Assembly: GCA_000729835.1 (NCBI GenBank)
Contig: JFHB01000015.1
Coordinates: forward strand, 124,001-188,000
DNA: 64,000 nt
Source: Atkinsonella hypoxylon
Taxonomy: Eukaryota; Ascomycota; Sordariomycetes; Hypocreales; Clavicipitaceae
Direction of reading: 5' to 3'
Part shown: positions 9,117-20,525 of the stretch, piece by piece
Layout of the letters: the number at the start of each line of letters is the position of its first letter
Numbering within the stretch: position 1 is the stretch's first letter
Notes under the pieces: model-generated
What the model saw: only the letters and a program-made list of their open reading frames with translations
Told to the model about the DNA's origin: nothing
Databases searched by the model: none
Made by a program: the position numbers and the translations under genes

Positions 9117-9980
9117 ATGGAGCTTACAGAGGCCAACTTGCAAATGCTACATCCGGATCAAGACTGGATGTGGCCCCAATCATCAATCTCTCAGTCCAGC
9201 TCTGTCGAGACGCGGCATAGCGACATAAATCGCGACGCTTCTAGCCAGGATTCTATGGATCTCCCACGCCCGTACAAATTCATGGTTGCTGGTGAACTTA
9301 TCCACCTTTGCAAATACAAACCTGAGGGTATCGAAGCCATTGAAAAATCTGGTTTGAAGCTTCGCACACCTATTGAACCCATTATGAAAGACGGGACTAC
9401 GGTCTCAGACGACAATACATTCTGGAAAGCAAAGTGGGAATACCTCATTAATGTACGACTCGAAATTATAAAAAAGAGGGGATTGAAAACATCTAGTCCG
9501 GTTGAGACACATGAATCAACCGCCAATAGAATCGACGCTTGGATACCTATGCCGCCGGAAGGCCCTATCGATGATCAACCCCCTATCATAGACGTCACTC
9601 CATTGTCGCACACAGGCGGGCTACACATAGGCGCAGACAATGAGCACGAGCACGAAAAGACAATACATCCCAAAGCTAATCAGCCAAGGAAACGTGAGCG
9701 GGACGACACATCAGAAGCACAGGAGCCAGCACTCAAGAAGCGCAGACTTCCTGACTGCCCACCCGCTCACAAGTTGAAGGTAAAGGTACATCAAAAGTTA
9801 GCGAAGCAGACACAGGAGGCATTATCGGTCATGAATAGGCAGCCGAGAAGTAAGCACAGGTGCAAAGCGATAGCAAAGACGTTAACAGCAAAGGCCACCC
9901 ATCAAGCGAGCTTAAGGCAACAAGGCAAGCAGCCGGTTCGACGAAGCGCCCGTATAGCGGCTCGGAATCGCCCAGTATAA
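9117..9980 (+). CDS. Basic, probably nuclear protein (287 aa), unrecognised
   Basis: A single-exon frame with ATG at 9117 in a good context (GCCATGG) and TAA at 9978-9980. Residues 1-50 are Ser/Gln/Asp-rich and probably disordered. Residues 50-125 are the only part that looks folded: RPYKFMVAGELIHLCKY followed by a helix with FWKAKWEYL. Residues 190-212 hold a bipartite basic signal (RKRER...KKRR) typical of nuclear import. The C-terminal 70 residues are strongly basic, ending with VRRSARIAARNR, which could bind nucleic acid or act as a second localisation signal. I know no family. It is divergent from the FHA-kinase pseudogene and convergent with the PD-(D/E)XK gene, so all three may be an accessory module, though nothing shows co-function. 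No internal stops, so it seems to have escaped RIP. Confidence 0.7.
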   Translation: MELTEANLQMLHPDQDWMWPQSSISQSSSVETRHSDINRDASSQDSMDLPRPYKFMVAGELIHLCKYKPEGIEAIEKSGLKLRTPIEPIMKDGTTVSDDNTFWKAKWEYLINVRLEIIKKRGLKTSSPVETHESTANRIDAWIPMPPEGPIDDQPPIIDVTPLSHTGGLHIGADNEHEHEKTIHPKANQPRKRERDDTSEAQEPALKKRRLPDCPPAHKLKVKVHQKLAKQTQEALSVMNRQPRSKHRCKAIAKTLTAKATHQASLRQQGKQPVRRSARIAARNRPV

Positions 9981-10585
9981 TACTTTGCAAGCCTTTAACT
10001 CGCCATGCCGTGGCCAAAACACTGCTGGCTTGCTGGCCTGCTATGGCGGCAGCAGCGCAGGGAACAAGGGCCATAGGCCAAGGGCTTTCTATGGCCTCGT
10101 TGTCGGAAAGTGACAGGTGGATAACTCTGTTCGTGACGGGATCATGGAAATCGCACAATTCCCCCTCGAGGGGCGTATTGATTACGAATCACATAACGTC
10201 AAACAGACGTACTCCGCCTTCCGATCAAGCCAATGCACAAATGGCCCTGCTCCTTAAATAGATACGTACCCAAAATTGGCTAATTTGGAGAGCGATTTAC
10301 AGAGTAGGAGAAAGTCTATATCTCACGAATCTTTGCTGTGCTAATGCGAAACCTAACAGGCTGGGACAGGGGATTGAGCCTGGCGTCTCCCCCTTAAGAC
10401 CGTGCAAGAACCACTGGGTGACGCCTGCCAAGACGGGATATCTAGGTAGTTGAGTCCAGCCCGTCACGGAGTAGTGGAGTCCTCGTGGAGGACGACCACG
10501 TATCTAGAGCCTTATCGTCCCTCAGGGGATAGGGCGACTTTGAATGACTCGCAAGAGAACTTAGTGGGTTATATTTAGAACATAC
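9981..10585. other. Convergent spacer with structured GC-richer segment
   Basis: A 3'-to-3' spacer between the basic protein gene and the nuclease-like gene. Between about 10,360 and 10,530 several short stems are visible (GGCGTC/GACGCC at 10,381-10,424; GTCCTCGTGGAGGAC near 10,481). I do not assign an RNA gene. Frames here are shadows. Confidence 0.35.
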
Positions 10586-11980
10586 TCAATAGGACTTATC
10601 CGTTCCAAAACTATCCAATATATATCTTTTAAACCATGGCAGGTACACCTCCTTCGCGTAAGCCGTAATTCTTCTAATCCCTGCCACGGATTTGCAGATA
10701 TTAATGTTATCTTCTGTACTCCCAAAACGGTAATCCTCCCAAAGAATAGTCTTCGATCCTTCCCTTGTTGACATGACGAAGGACCATGAATGACCATTCA
10801 CGATAATACCGACGAGAAAAGGAAGCTGTGAGAGATTCTCGTCGGCTTGCTGTTCCAGTATCGATAAATGCTCATCAGGCTTACGCCGCTGCAGTGCCGC
10901 GAGGACCGCCCATCGCAGGAAAGTCCACTGTGCAGCGTGCCAGGTGCCTATCTGAAGTTTTGCATCCGGACGTCCCCCTCGTTTCTTCACTTCAATGCCC
11001 ACCAAGATTATATGTAGCTGCAGTGCCTGAAAATCTGTGTGGTTGACGGCTAAAGTCGGCGAATCCCGGCAAAACTCATTGATTGCCTTTAAGTAGTGAT
11101 TCTCGTCGCCAGCATCATGATAGATACACTTGTCGATCATGTTAGCCTTTCCAGACTGTGGGAGCCATGCTGAATGTGGTCGAGCAGATTGGCTAGTCAT
11201 CTACTTGTTAGCATACTGAAGAATGTTACAAGATCCGCGAAAATAGAGAGCATACCATGAGGTGAAATTGAACTGCTCTTTATGACCAGGGCCTGGAGCT
11301 CGAAATATGGCTTCTAACAGTCGATAATGAACTTCCTCGCCCCAAGCAGCCTCCTCATGTTCAGCTTCATAACAATAGTTAGCCCACTGACGCACCAGAA
11401 TAATATCCTTCGGCGAGGGAATGTAGCCAGGTAAATCAAGCTCTATGCCTGGCCTGAAAGAGGATTTCCAGGCATTTGCAATCAGCCCGCCGATCGGAAG
11501 CATGTTGGTAAAAGAGGCGCGAAGGTGTTCTGGGAGAATATCGATCCCGTGGCTGATGTCACTAAGGTCGGATAATAGATCTGAGGCAGCAGAAACAGGT
11601 GGTTCGTCAACTGAAAGTTTTCGAATCATAATGCCGGAGTCATCGAGACGCATCGCCATTATCTGTCTTTTCAGAGGCGAAGCTAAACGGGAGGTCTGGC
11701 CACTGGAGAATGGAGAAGAGGAAGTCGTCAGCGGTCGCCGAGGACGCGGAGTAAGGTCAATATCATCTCCGGGACGAGCTCGCTTTCTTGGGCTTTCCCC
11801 TTCGGGATCGGTTATATTGCAAGACGATGCGGGGGGTGTTAGATGATGATTAGCTATGCGCTTCTTTGTGTCTTGCGACCACAGTACGGAGAGGTTGTCA
11901 GGAGACTCAGCCGAACAGTCAAAGGACTCTGGGAGATTCTTAAGCCAACCTAAGACGCTGCTTTCCGAGTATTCCGCCAT
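10586..11980 (-). CDS. PD-(D/E)XK nuclease-like domain protein (443 aa, two exons)
   Basis: Exon 1 runs 11980-11256 and exon 2 11192-10586, separated by a 63-base intron (11255-11193) with GTATGC donor, a GCTAAC branch sequence and a CTAG acceptor. This join is the one that keeps the frame; the nearer AGs give stops. The N-terminal ~120 residues are Ser/Pro-rich and basic (PRKRARPGDD) and probably disordered and nuclear. The C-terminal domain matches the fungal PD-(D/E)XK nuclease-like family: MIDKCIY (Asp262), NHTDF (Asp295), GIEVKKRG (Glu309, Lys311) and KLQIGTWHAAQW (Gln330). The D...ExK core is therefore present, so metal-dependent nuclease activity is possible, although cellular roles of this expanded fungal family are mostly unknown. 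It ends in TAA/TAG-type context at 10586. It lies tail to tail with the basic protein gene and is the last intact gene before the transposon block, yet it has no RIP stops. Confidence 0.85.
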
Positions 11981-12290
11981 AATGTAATAACCTCGGCGTT
12001 AATTTCTTGCAGGTAAAAAAAAGATGAGTTGTTTACAAGGTGGACACGTCTATGATTGCCGAGACGATGCAAAGTGTGCCTAACACACTGTTGGGCGGAA
12101 CACGTGTATCCCTTTAAGTGCGCTAAGGCAACAGCTGGGGTACTTTAATTTACCTGCGAGCCTCGCTATAATAGAAGTACCCGCAATTTTCGGAGATACA
12201 GAGAAATACATCGCATATACGGAGAGTTAAGTCAAAAGTCCTGCCAGTGAGGAGGCCTGCCTAAAGCGGTCTAGTGCAGCAGAAAGTATC
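11981..12290. other. Promoter side of the nuclease-like gene, last low-RIP sequence
   Basis: Contains the upstream region of the minus-strand gene. No gene is seen. Base composition is still ordinary; just after about 12,285 it turns AT-rich with TAG/CTA words, marking the border of the RIP-affected block. Confidence 0.4.
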
Positions 12291-12512
12291 TAAAATAAAT
12301 TACAATAACGCAGCTAAAAATATAAAAAGCACTAATATAAATTATATATAAAAGTTAAACCTTTATTTAATAGCTCTAATAAATATTTAATTTATAGTTC
12401 TTAAATTAATACTAAGCTTAGTAGTAGTAATTAGTGTATCTTATCTTTATAGCTAGCCTATTAAGGGATAGCTATTAAGGCTGTTATAATCTAATAGGTT
12501 AGGAGGGAGAAG
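12291..12512. other. AT-rich RIP-like sequence
   Basis: Strongly AT-rich with TAA/TAG words, no gene, and not matched to the LTR families below. Probably an old repeat remnant. Confidence 0.35.
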
Positions 12513-12731
12513 AGAGGTAAGCCCGTTATATATTTATTGTAGGGCTTATAGCTTAATCAGCCAATTAGGTCTTCTGCAGCCTTAACAGGGGTCCTACCTG
12601 TTGCTCGGACCCCCTCCTTGAGGCTGTAGGAGGCCCGAATAGGCACCTTAATGCTGCACAAGGCCCGAAGAGGTAAATTAGCCATCCGAGCTGTAATAAC
12701 CCTCTAGTAAGTACGTAGCGGGCTTACCTCT
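12513..12731. mobile_element. Probable MITE (about 219 bp) with terminal inverted repeats
   Basis: AGAGGTAAGCCCG at 12,513-12,525 is repeated in reverse complement at 12,719-12,731. Going inward the two arms stay alike for about 28 bases, differing only by C/T or G/A (left TTATATATTTATT, right, reversed, CTACGTACTTACT), and weaker likeness goes on for roughly 30 more. There is no coding capacity. This is the shape of a non-autonomous DNA transposon or a long foldback element; the exact ends and target duplication are not clear. Confidence 0.5.
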
Positions 12732-12746
12732 TTCCTGAATTCCTAC

Positions 12747-12884
12747 TATTGAAAATAATAGGGATTACAGGACTAGATACCTAAGAGGGTAGTGAAGCCT
12801 CCTAGATTAGAACCTGTAATTGCTCCTAGCAATTATCACGTAGTGGAAGCAGCAGCGGCCTAAATCAAGCTGTAGTGTGTAGTA
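12747..12884 (-). repeat. Truncated copia-family LTR fragment (reversed)
   Basis: Begins TATTGAAAATAATAGGG exactly like the reversed LTR at 13,403 and follows it (TAATTGCTCCTAGCAATTA, then GAAGCAGCAGCGGCC) for about 140 bases before turning into family-D LTR sequence. Confidence 0.75.
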
Positions 12885-13222
12885 CTAATTATGTAGAATT
12901 GTAATGGACTGACCTAGTGGCTGCTGCTAACTAGCGTCTATGATGAGAACTATAATTATAGGGAGGAAAGGAGGAAGAGAGAAGGAACTAGGAGCCTCCC
13001 TATGCCCCTGTACTATATATCTAGGGGTAGGTCTATCCCCTTAAGAGCCCCCTTTAGTATATACTCTATAGCCAAGGTCCTCTCTCTAGGGCCCGGTGAA
13101 GTCCAGCTAACCCCTAGACGAATGCAGCTCGCTTCTATCCCTTTACCTATATAGATCTCTGTCTCTCTCCTGCGGTCCTCCCTCTACTGAAAGACCCGAG
13201 CCTAAGGCTCGAGTCCATAACA
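12885..13222 (-). repeat. Family-D gypsy LTR fragment (reversed), weakly RIP-mutated
   Basis: The reverse complement of the LTR at 43,985 and 44,971: it ends CGAGTCCATAACA, the reverse of TGTTATGGACTCG, and carries the same CCCGAGCCTAAGGCTCGAG block. Its distal end is missing. It keeps many CA/TG dinucleotides that are TA in the other copies. Confidence 0.75.
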
Positions 13223-13402
13223 AGAATGCAGTAGATGTCACGGCTATAGGGTAAAGATTAAACGGTCTTATTAGGCTCTATTAACGAAGACTCTAAGATA
13301 GAGGGGAAAGGAGGAAAAAGGAGGTAAAGCCTCTATAGGTACAGGAGGGCTATAAGATTAACGGACCCTAGTGGAGTTAACAACCTAAAGTAGAGCTATA
13401 TC
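13223..13402. other. Short unassigned spacer
   Basis: Purine-rich (runs of GGAGG and AAAGGAGG) and without a gene. It flanks C1 on its left and does not resemble the DNA on C1's right. Confidence 0.3.
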
Positions 13403-14096
13403 TATTGAAAATAATAGGGATTACAGAACTAGATATCTAAGAGGGTAGTGGTCTCTTAGATTTAGCACCTGTAATTGCTCCTAGCAATTATCACGTAGTG
13501 GAAGCAGCAGCGGCCTAAATCAAGCTGTAGTGTATAGTATAGATCACGTAGAGGCAATAGATAACTGTAATAGTAGTATCTTTATATTAAGAGCGCTGTA
13601 ACGAACTTAGTGAGAGTAGAATCTTAAATCTTTCTAGTCCCTTATAGACTCTCTAACTATATCAGCAGGCTGTAGTCGCTAGAAGGGGCTTATAGGCTAC
13701 TTTATAATTTCCGCAAAAAGATTTACTATATAAAAACAAAAAAATCGACTTATAGCTATATAAACGAGACGCCTATATGCACAATTTAACAAATTTCACT
13801 AATAACAAGCAACCCTTATAAGCAACTCTATCTAACAATTATACTATTAAATAGCCCTAATTCTTAGCTTTTAAATAGTATACTTCTTGAATTTCTACTA
13901 TTGCTAGTTATAGAGAAAATCGCAGTTAAAGTTAACTATAGGTTAGGCAACTTTGCCTTAGTTAAATCTAGATGTTTACATCTAGTAACAACAATATCTC
14001 TACTAAAAATTAACGTAACAAGACCTAATAAGGGTCACGTGATAGAGCAACTAGTAGGCATAAAAATAGGCTATACAGGGTAGCTTATTTTTAACA
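13403..14096 (-). repeat. C1 3' LTR (694 bp)
   Basis: Starts TATTGAAAATAA and ends TTATTTTTAACA in + orientation. The unmutated ends were probably TGTTGAAAATAA...TTATTTTCAACA, a 12-base inverted terminal match, since the differences are all CpA/TpG-to-TpA. Confidence 0.9.
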
Positions 14097-14369
14097 CTCC
14101 CTCTAGAAATGTAAGAAGTAACTAGTTCTATAAGCAACTTAGCTCCTTTAAAGGATATCTAAGTTAGAATTAACTAACGAAATACAGTACTAATAACAGA
14201 ACCAAATAACATAACTAATTCCAGCAATTCCAGGGTAGTTATAGTTGAATATAACTAGTTGTTGTTAATTGTTTTTGTTGTTTTCGATTTTTAACTGTTT
14301 TTTGTTGCTTTTCGATTTTTTTTTGAGTGTTTTTTTGTTGCTTTTATAAGCTAGCTAGAAAGCTCTAGT

Positions 14370-17300
14370 AACTTAATGAATTGTTAATGCTTTTGAATAG
14401 CAAGAGGCTTAGTTAGGCTATCTACTAGCATCTAATTTGTATCAATATAACTAACCTTAGCTATACCTTTACGAATCTTTTCCCTAATGTAGTTAAACTT
14501 TAAAAGGGTGTGCTTAGTCCTACTATGCAACGTTAGGTTGTAAGCAGTAACTATAGCACCTTAATTATTACACCTAATAGGAATAGGAGGGGTTAAAGGC
14601 AGCTTTATCTCCTTAAAAAGGCCGTAGAGCCACTCTAATTCCCTAATAGCTTTAGATAATGTATTGGATTCTACTTCTAAAGTGGAAAGAGCAATAGTAC
14701 TAGCTTTCTTCGATTTCCAGCTAATAGGTCCACCAGCTAGCTTATATAGATAAGCATAGGTTAATTTAGAAGAGACTTTATCACCAGCAAAATCGCTATT
14801 GCAATAACTAAGGAGGGTCTTAAGTACTTCTTTGCAACTAATAGAGCTATTAAAAGCTTTAGAAGAAGACCCTAGTGGTATAGAATGCTTATAAATAATA
14901 GCAAAGCTTCTAGTACCACTTAAGTACCTTAGGAGGTGCTTAGAGGCGTTTAGGTGCTCTATATAGGGCTTAGCTAGGAAGGTTAATAGCCACTGAACGG
15001 AAAAAGCAATATCAGCCCTAGTTAGCAACATTAGGTACATTATAGTGCCTATTATGCTCTAATAAAGCTTATAATAGGATTTTAAGAGAAGTTTTGTAAC
15101 TAGTTACTTTAGAATCCCCAGCTGTATAGAGATAGAAGCTAGCTTAGCATCTAGCATTTTGAATCTTTCTAGGGCTTTAAGGATGTATTAAGATTAATGG
15201 ATTTTAATAGACCTTTTAGACCTATTATAGGTGATTTAAACGCCTAGAAAGAATTCTGCTAGTCCTCTATCTTCTATTAGATAAGCTTTATATAATAACT
15301 TCTTTAGCTTGTTAATATAGCTTAGATTTAGACCAATTAGAAGACAGTTATCTACGTAAGTAGCAATATACGTAGATGTAGCTAGGTTATAAAAGACTGC
15401 TAGGTCTAATATAAGAGGTTTAAATCTATGCTTTTAAAGTAATTCTGTTAGAATTTGCTGCTATTCTCTAGGACTTTGCTTTAGACTATAGAGGGATTTT
15501 TCTAGCTTAATTACTTGCTCTTTAGAGGGCTTATAATTACAGCTTTTTAGTAGCTTAGCTACTAATAGCGTTGCTTCTGTAAATTCAACGAATCTATCTA
15601 GGATTTCTATATAAATAGCTTCCTTTAGCTTGCTATTTAAAAACGCTCCTATAAAGTTAATTTACTTAACTTCCTAGTTATTAAAAGCTGTAAGGGCTAA
15701 TAATATACGCTAGCTAGGAGGAATACTAGTTGCAGCAAAGGTCTCTAGATAGTCTTAACCTTCTATTTACATAAATCTCTTAGCAATAAGGCGGGCCTTA
15801 TATTTAATAGGATTATTTTCTTTATCCTTTTTTAGCCTATAGATAAGCTTATTCTTTAGAACTCTTCGGCCCTTAGGTACTTAGTCTTTCCCTATAAATT
15901 TAAAGGTTCTAGCAGCTAATAGCTGCTTAAATTCGCTATAGGTAGCTTCTATCTAATGCTGCTTAGCAGAGCTTTTTAGGGCTTGCTTCTACGTGTTAGG
16001 AAGTTTATCCTTGCTATTAGAAGTAATAGCTGCTTTAGTTCTAGCCTTAAAGCATAGATCCTTAATTAAGGAAAATATGTCTCCATCTAAATCTATAGCA
16101 TCAGCATTAATAGATTCAGCTTTAGCTTCTATAGGTTCTATATTAGCCTAAGGGGCTTCTATAGATATAGGGGCTTTAGGGGCCTCTATAGCTTCTATAG
16201 GGTTGCTTAGTAGAAGAGCTTGATTTTCTACAGGTTCTAGTGGATAATTTAGCACATCCAGATAACTAGGATAAGGATACTTAGGAGTATAATTATCTTC
16301 TAATTGCTGCTGGTTATCGATTTCTCCCTCTGAAGGATTATCCACTATAGAACTAATAGGAACCTTAGGGATACCCTATAAAATAGAACCTATTCCTTCT
16401 ATAATTTTAACGAAGCTAGTCTTTATAACAGCTCGTTTAGAGGGGATGTATATTAAATATACATTAGAACCTAGCGTAGCTAAAAGTCTACTAGAAATAG
16501 TTCTTTTAGCTAGCTTCTACAACCTAGATCTCTGTTCTAATAGGATTAAAACTTCGCAATAGGAGCCTATAGCTCTAATTTTGGAAAAATTAGGCTTATA
16601 GGTCTTAGAAGGCTCTAAATTAGCTAGATATAGCTGTTTAGGACTTAGTAGTTTAGTACTATTTGCAGTAGTATTAACTAAATCTACTATAGCAGGAAGG
16701 ATGTAAGACTATAGATATAGAGGTAATTATAACTACTGTAGAGTAGCATATAAACAGTCTAGAAGTACCCTTATAGCTCTCTCTATTAGCCTATTCTATT
16801 TATAAATATAGAGGTAAGAGGTGCTAAAGTAAATACCCTTAGAAGATAGCTAAGCTTACAACCTAGTATTAATTTCTATACTACTATTAAAATAAAGGTG
16901 TTTAGGGTAGCAGTTATACTAGTTTTTTAATTCCTTAAAGAAGCCTTTAATACAGCTATAGAGAGTAGAACCCTCTTTATTAGCTAGATTAAAAGACCAC
17001 TTATACTGTAATTTTCTATTAATTAGAAAAAGAACTAGAGGCCTTTTATTGTGCAGTATAGGCTCTATTTTAATGGTATCTCCCTCTATAATATCTAAAC
17101 ATCTAGGGGGGTTAGGAATAGTATGCTTACTAGGTCTTTTAACAGCTTTAGCTTAGTTGCAAGCTAGGCAGTTAAAATCCTTTTCCTTGATTTTTGTAAA
17201 ATTAGGAATACCTTTAGTAATAGAAGCAGTCTTCTTTAGTAAAGGGAGTTCTATATGCCTTAATCTAACGTGCTAAGTAGCAGCTAATTCTAGAAGCTTC

Positions 17301-19597
17301 TTATAGGAAGAAGAAGCAGTAGAATTTATACTACTAGAATTATCATTAAAGCTAGCTTCCTATTGCTCCCTATCTTGCTAGATCTCTTGAGAACTACAGG
17401 CCTCGTTTAAGGGATCTAGATAGCTATTTCCTCTAATATCTAGCAACTTAGGATTTAGACCTTCTAAATCCCTGTTATTAGAAGGAATCTAACTAGGAGC
17501 CCGTTTAGGAACTAGGGCTAATAGCTCTATAGCATCGTTATTGGTATTATCTTCTTTAAAATTAAATAATTCCTCGATTTAGCTATATTCCTCTGGATTA
17601 AAACTAGGCTGTTAAGGGATTTAAACCTCTATAGAATAACTAGCATTATAACCGCTATTATAACTATTACTAGCTAGAAATCCTATATAAGAGAGATTAG
17701 CGTGGTTTTTACATACTCTAGGGGTCTCTTGCCCCTTAAGCTGTAGAAAGAAACTATGCTTTTTGGGATTTAGAAGCCTACAGCAGCTTCTATTAGCTAG
17801 AAATAGCTAATTTCTAAGGAGAGTGCTCCCTATTAAATAGTGCTTTAGACTACTAATTAGGTTAGTATCTAAACCTAGGCAATATAGAGCATTCTTTAGA
17901 GCTAAAGGCCTATATTTAGCTGGATTTATACTAACTAGTACCTAGAATACAGCAGTTCCCTGTCCTTTAGGATAAATAGAACCTCCTCTAGTAGCAATAG
18001 GCGTAGTTTTACCCTTTTTTATAGGCTTAAAAGTCCTAAAAAATGCCTTATTGTTAACTATATAACAGGTAGAACCTATATTGTATAGTAAGGAGTTTTT
18101 AATTATTCCGTTAGAGTAATTAAAAGAAGGGGTATTATTACTAGTAGTACTAGTATCACTAGTAGTAGATTCTGTATCTAAGTTGTAAGAATTATCACTA
18201 CTAGAACTGCTAGAATCATTAGATTCTATATTATCCTAGTTGCTAGTGGATAGGTTATAACAACCTATAGCAAAAGCAGCTTCTCTATCCTTATTCCTAG
18301 AATTTTTGTTACTTCTTCTTCGGCCCTTCTACTTCTTCTTATTCTTAGAGGCTTTATCTTAATCTTTTTCTTTAGAGGCATTAGAATTGTTAGAATTAGA
18401 ATTGGAATTCTTCTTCTAATTAGGAGGATTCTTTCCTTAGTTAGCTTTATTATTATTAGAACTATTAGAATTAGAAGCTTTATAACTAAGAGCCTTAGAT
18501 ATAGAGAAGCTTTTATCTCTTTGTTCTTCTAATAAGTTAGCTATAAGGAACTGTAAATTCAGCATTTTTACAGATAGACCTTGTGCTCTAGCAGCTCTAA
18601 TAGAATATTGCTGCATTTTAGCCTAGCTAGGGAAGGTCTTCTTTAAAGCATTAATATAATAATTTACCTAGTTAATAGGATTAATAGCTACACTATAGAG
18701 CTATAATCTAGCTAGTAAATTATTAAATTCAGCATTAAAGGCCTCTAAAGATCCCTTATAGTTTAAAAACGATAAGTTATAATAACTAGTATATAGCGTA
18801 CTACGTTGTATTTTAGCACTCTATAAATACTGCCTAACTAGAACGTTATAGGCATCTACAGAGGACTTATGCCAGCTTATAGCAGCTTGAGGTCTAGATT
18901 AGCAACTATCTCTTATAATTATAAGGATAATAGCTTGTTCTAAATCTACTAAAGTACTAGCTATACTAGGATTATTAATAAATTAAGGGAATCCTAGTGC
19001 TCTAAATTAAATAGTTAAAGCTTGCTTCTACTGTTTAAAATTTTTAGGGCCTTTTAGCTTAGCAGCCTCTAGAATAGAGTGGACCTTCTTATTTAACTCT
19101 TTTATAGTGCCTTTATTAAAAGCAGGCAGAAAAGTAGCACTATTAGAGGAACTAGAAGGTTTAGGAACTTTAAAAGAGACTTTAGAAGTCTTAGAAGTAA
19201 CAGGATCTGCCTTAGGAGACTCTATTAAGAGATTACCTATAGATGTAATTATAGTATCTAATTTACTTAGTAAATCAGCTATATTACCTTCATTTTAGCT
19301 TTGTTTTGCTTCACTATGCCTAATGAATCTATTTAGGGTCTCTTGTTGCTTATCCATTTAAGCTTTTAGATCAGCTTGTACATTATAGACTTACACTACT
19401 CTTTTAGAAGCCAATCTAGCTTCTTTTAGAGCCTTCTCAGCTGTATGATCTTCTTTATTAGAAGAGGAATCTACTGGCTGAGGGGGGGATCTAGCTGGAC
19501 TAGGAAAGCTAGTAGCAGCAGCTGTAGCTGGTGTACTAGAACCACTACCCCGTTTAGGGCTTATGCTCTTTCCCTTACCTGTTCCTTTTAGTGCTAT
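14370..19597 (-). pseudogene. C1 gag-pol remnant
   Basis: A copia-order polyprotein relic. The start at 19,597-19,595 reads ATA where C2 has ATG, so even the start codon is lost by the RIP-type change. Gag comes first. The RT active-site region at about 15,333-15,360 reads YVDNCLLIG (from YVDD). The longest surviving frame (15,040-14,561) is the RNase H end with DIAFSVQWL, HLLRYLSGTRSF, CNSDFAGD, GGPISWKSKKASTIALSTLE and RELEWLYGLFKEI. Nearly every other stretch is cut by TAG/TAA. The element order (integrase before RT) is inferred from C2/C3. Confidence 0.85.
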
Positions 19598-20525
19598 TTT
19601 TAAGGGTTTTAATAGCTAATTTAACGCTCTTTATAGCTAATTATAGCTTAAATTACAGTGGAAATAGTAGTAAATAACAGTAATAATTCTTACTAAATAT
19701 AGGCTAGAAGTGCCCTATATTTTCAGAAATTATACTGAGATTTTTCTCCAATTTCTTTTGTAACAGGTATAACGGGCTCTAAAAGCTGCGTTATATCGCG
19801 ATCTGTATGCACATACAATTTGTATAGCAGACTAGATTAATAAGCGGTCGCGAGGGGTATAAAACATAGGTCCTAGCTATTTTTAGCTAAAAAATTTAGG
19901 AGATTCTTCTCCAATTAGGTTCCAATAAATTAGTGGAGACCTAAGCACAGCTAATTTAGGGATATCTAGCTAATTCCTACTTCAAAATCCTAACTAGTGG
20001 GATTACCACACAAATTGATTCTGCGACCGAAAACACAGGAATATCTGCAACAAGAGCTGTTAGGCGTGCACTACAAATTGTAGTATAGCTACTAACAGAG
20101 GTGCACAGGGTGCACGATATAACAACAACAAGCGATGCAGTGCAGCGCTAAGCTTATTTCTTAATGGAAATAATTAATTAGGCAGTGCCTAATAAAACAA
20201 TTTGCAGTGCAAATGTAATATGTGCAGATATGTATATTTTGATGTTGCGCAACGATAGAACCTAGCTATTAAGAATAGCTTTAAAAGTGTGTATGCATAG
20301 GGTGCATAGGACTAGTGCAGGAGGCACAGGGTGGGCAGAATAAAAACACTAGTATAGTGGCTAGCGATGTGTGTGCAGTAGGTATTAATAGCTTCTAGCA
20401 AGCTACTAATAGCAGCAATAGCTGCTAGCGTAGGTCTTAATATAGCTTCTAGTGGGTAATACAGTACACAATAGTAGATTTCAGCGGGCTAACAGCTTGC
20501 AGATAGGTCTTCCGGGCTTATAACC

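Noticed and set aside
9829..10261. Open frames on both strands at the end of the basic protein gene
   Set aside because: They overlap the real frame and lose coherence outside it; no start context or homology.
10361..10430. tRNA-like segment on the minus strand (box-A-like CCCAGTGG, box-B-like GGCTCAATCCC)
   Set aside because: The acceptor stem does not pair, the T-loop has the wrong size and no cloverleaf can be drawn; only the GGCGTC/GACGCC stem is sound.
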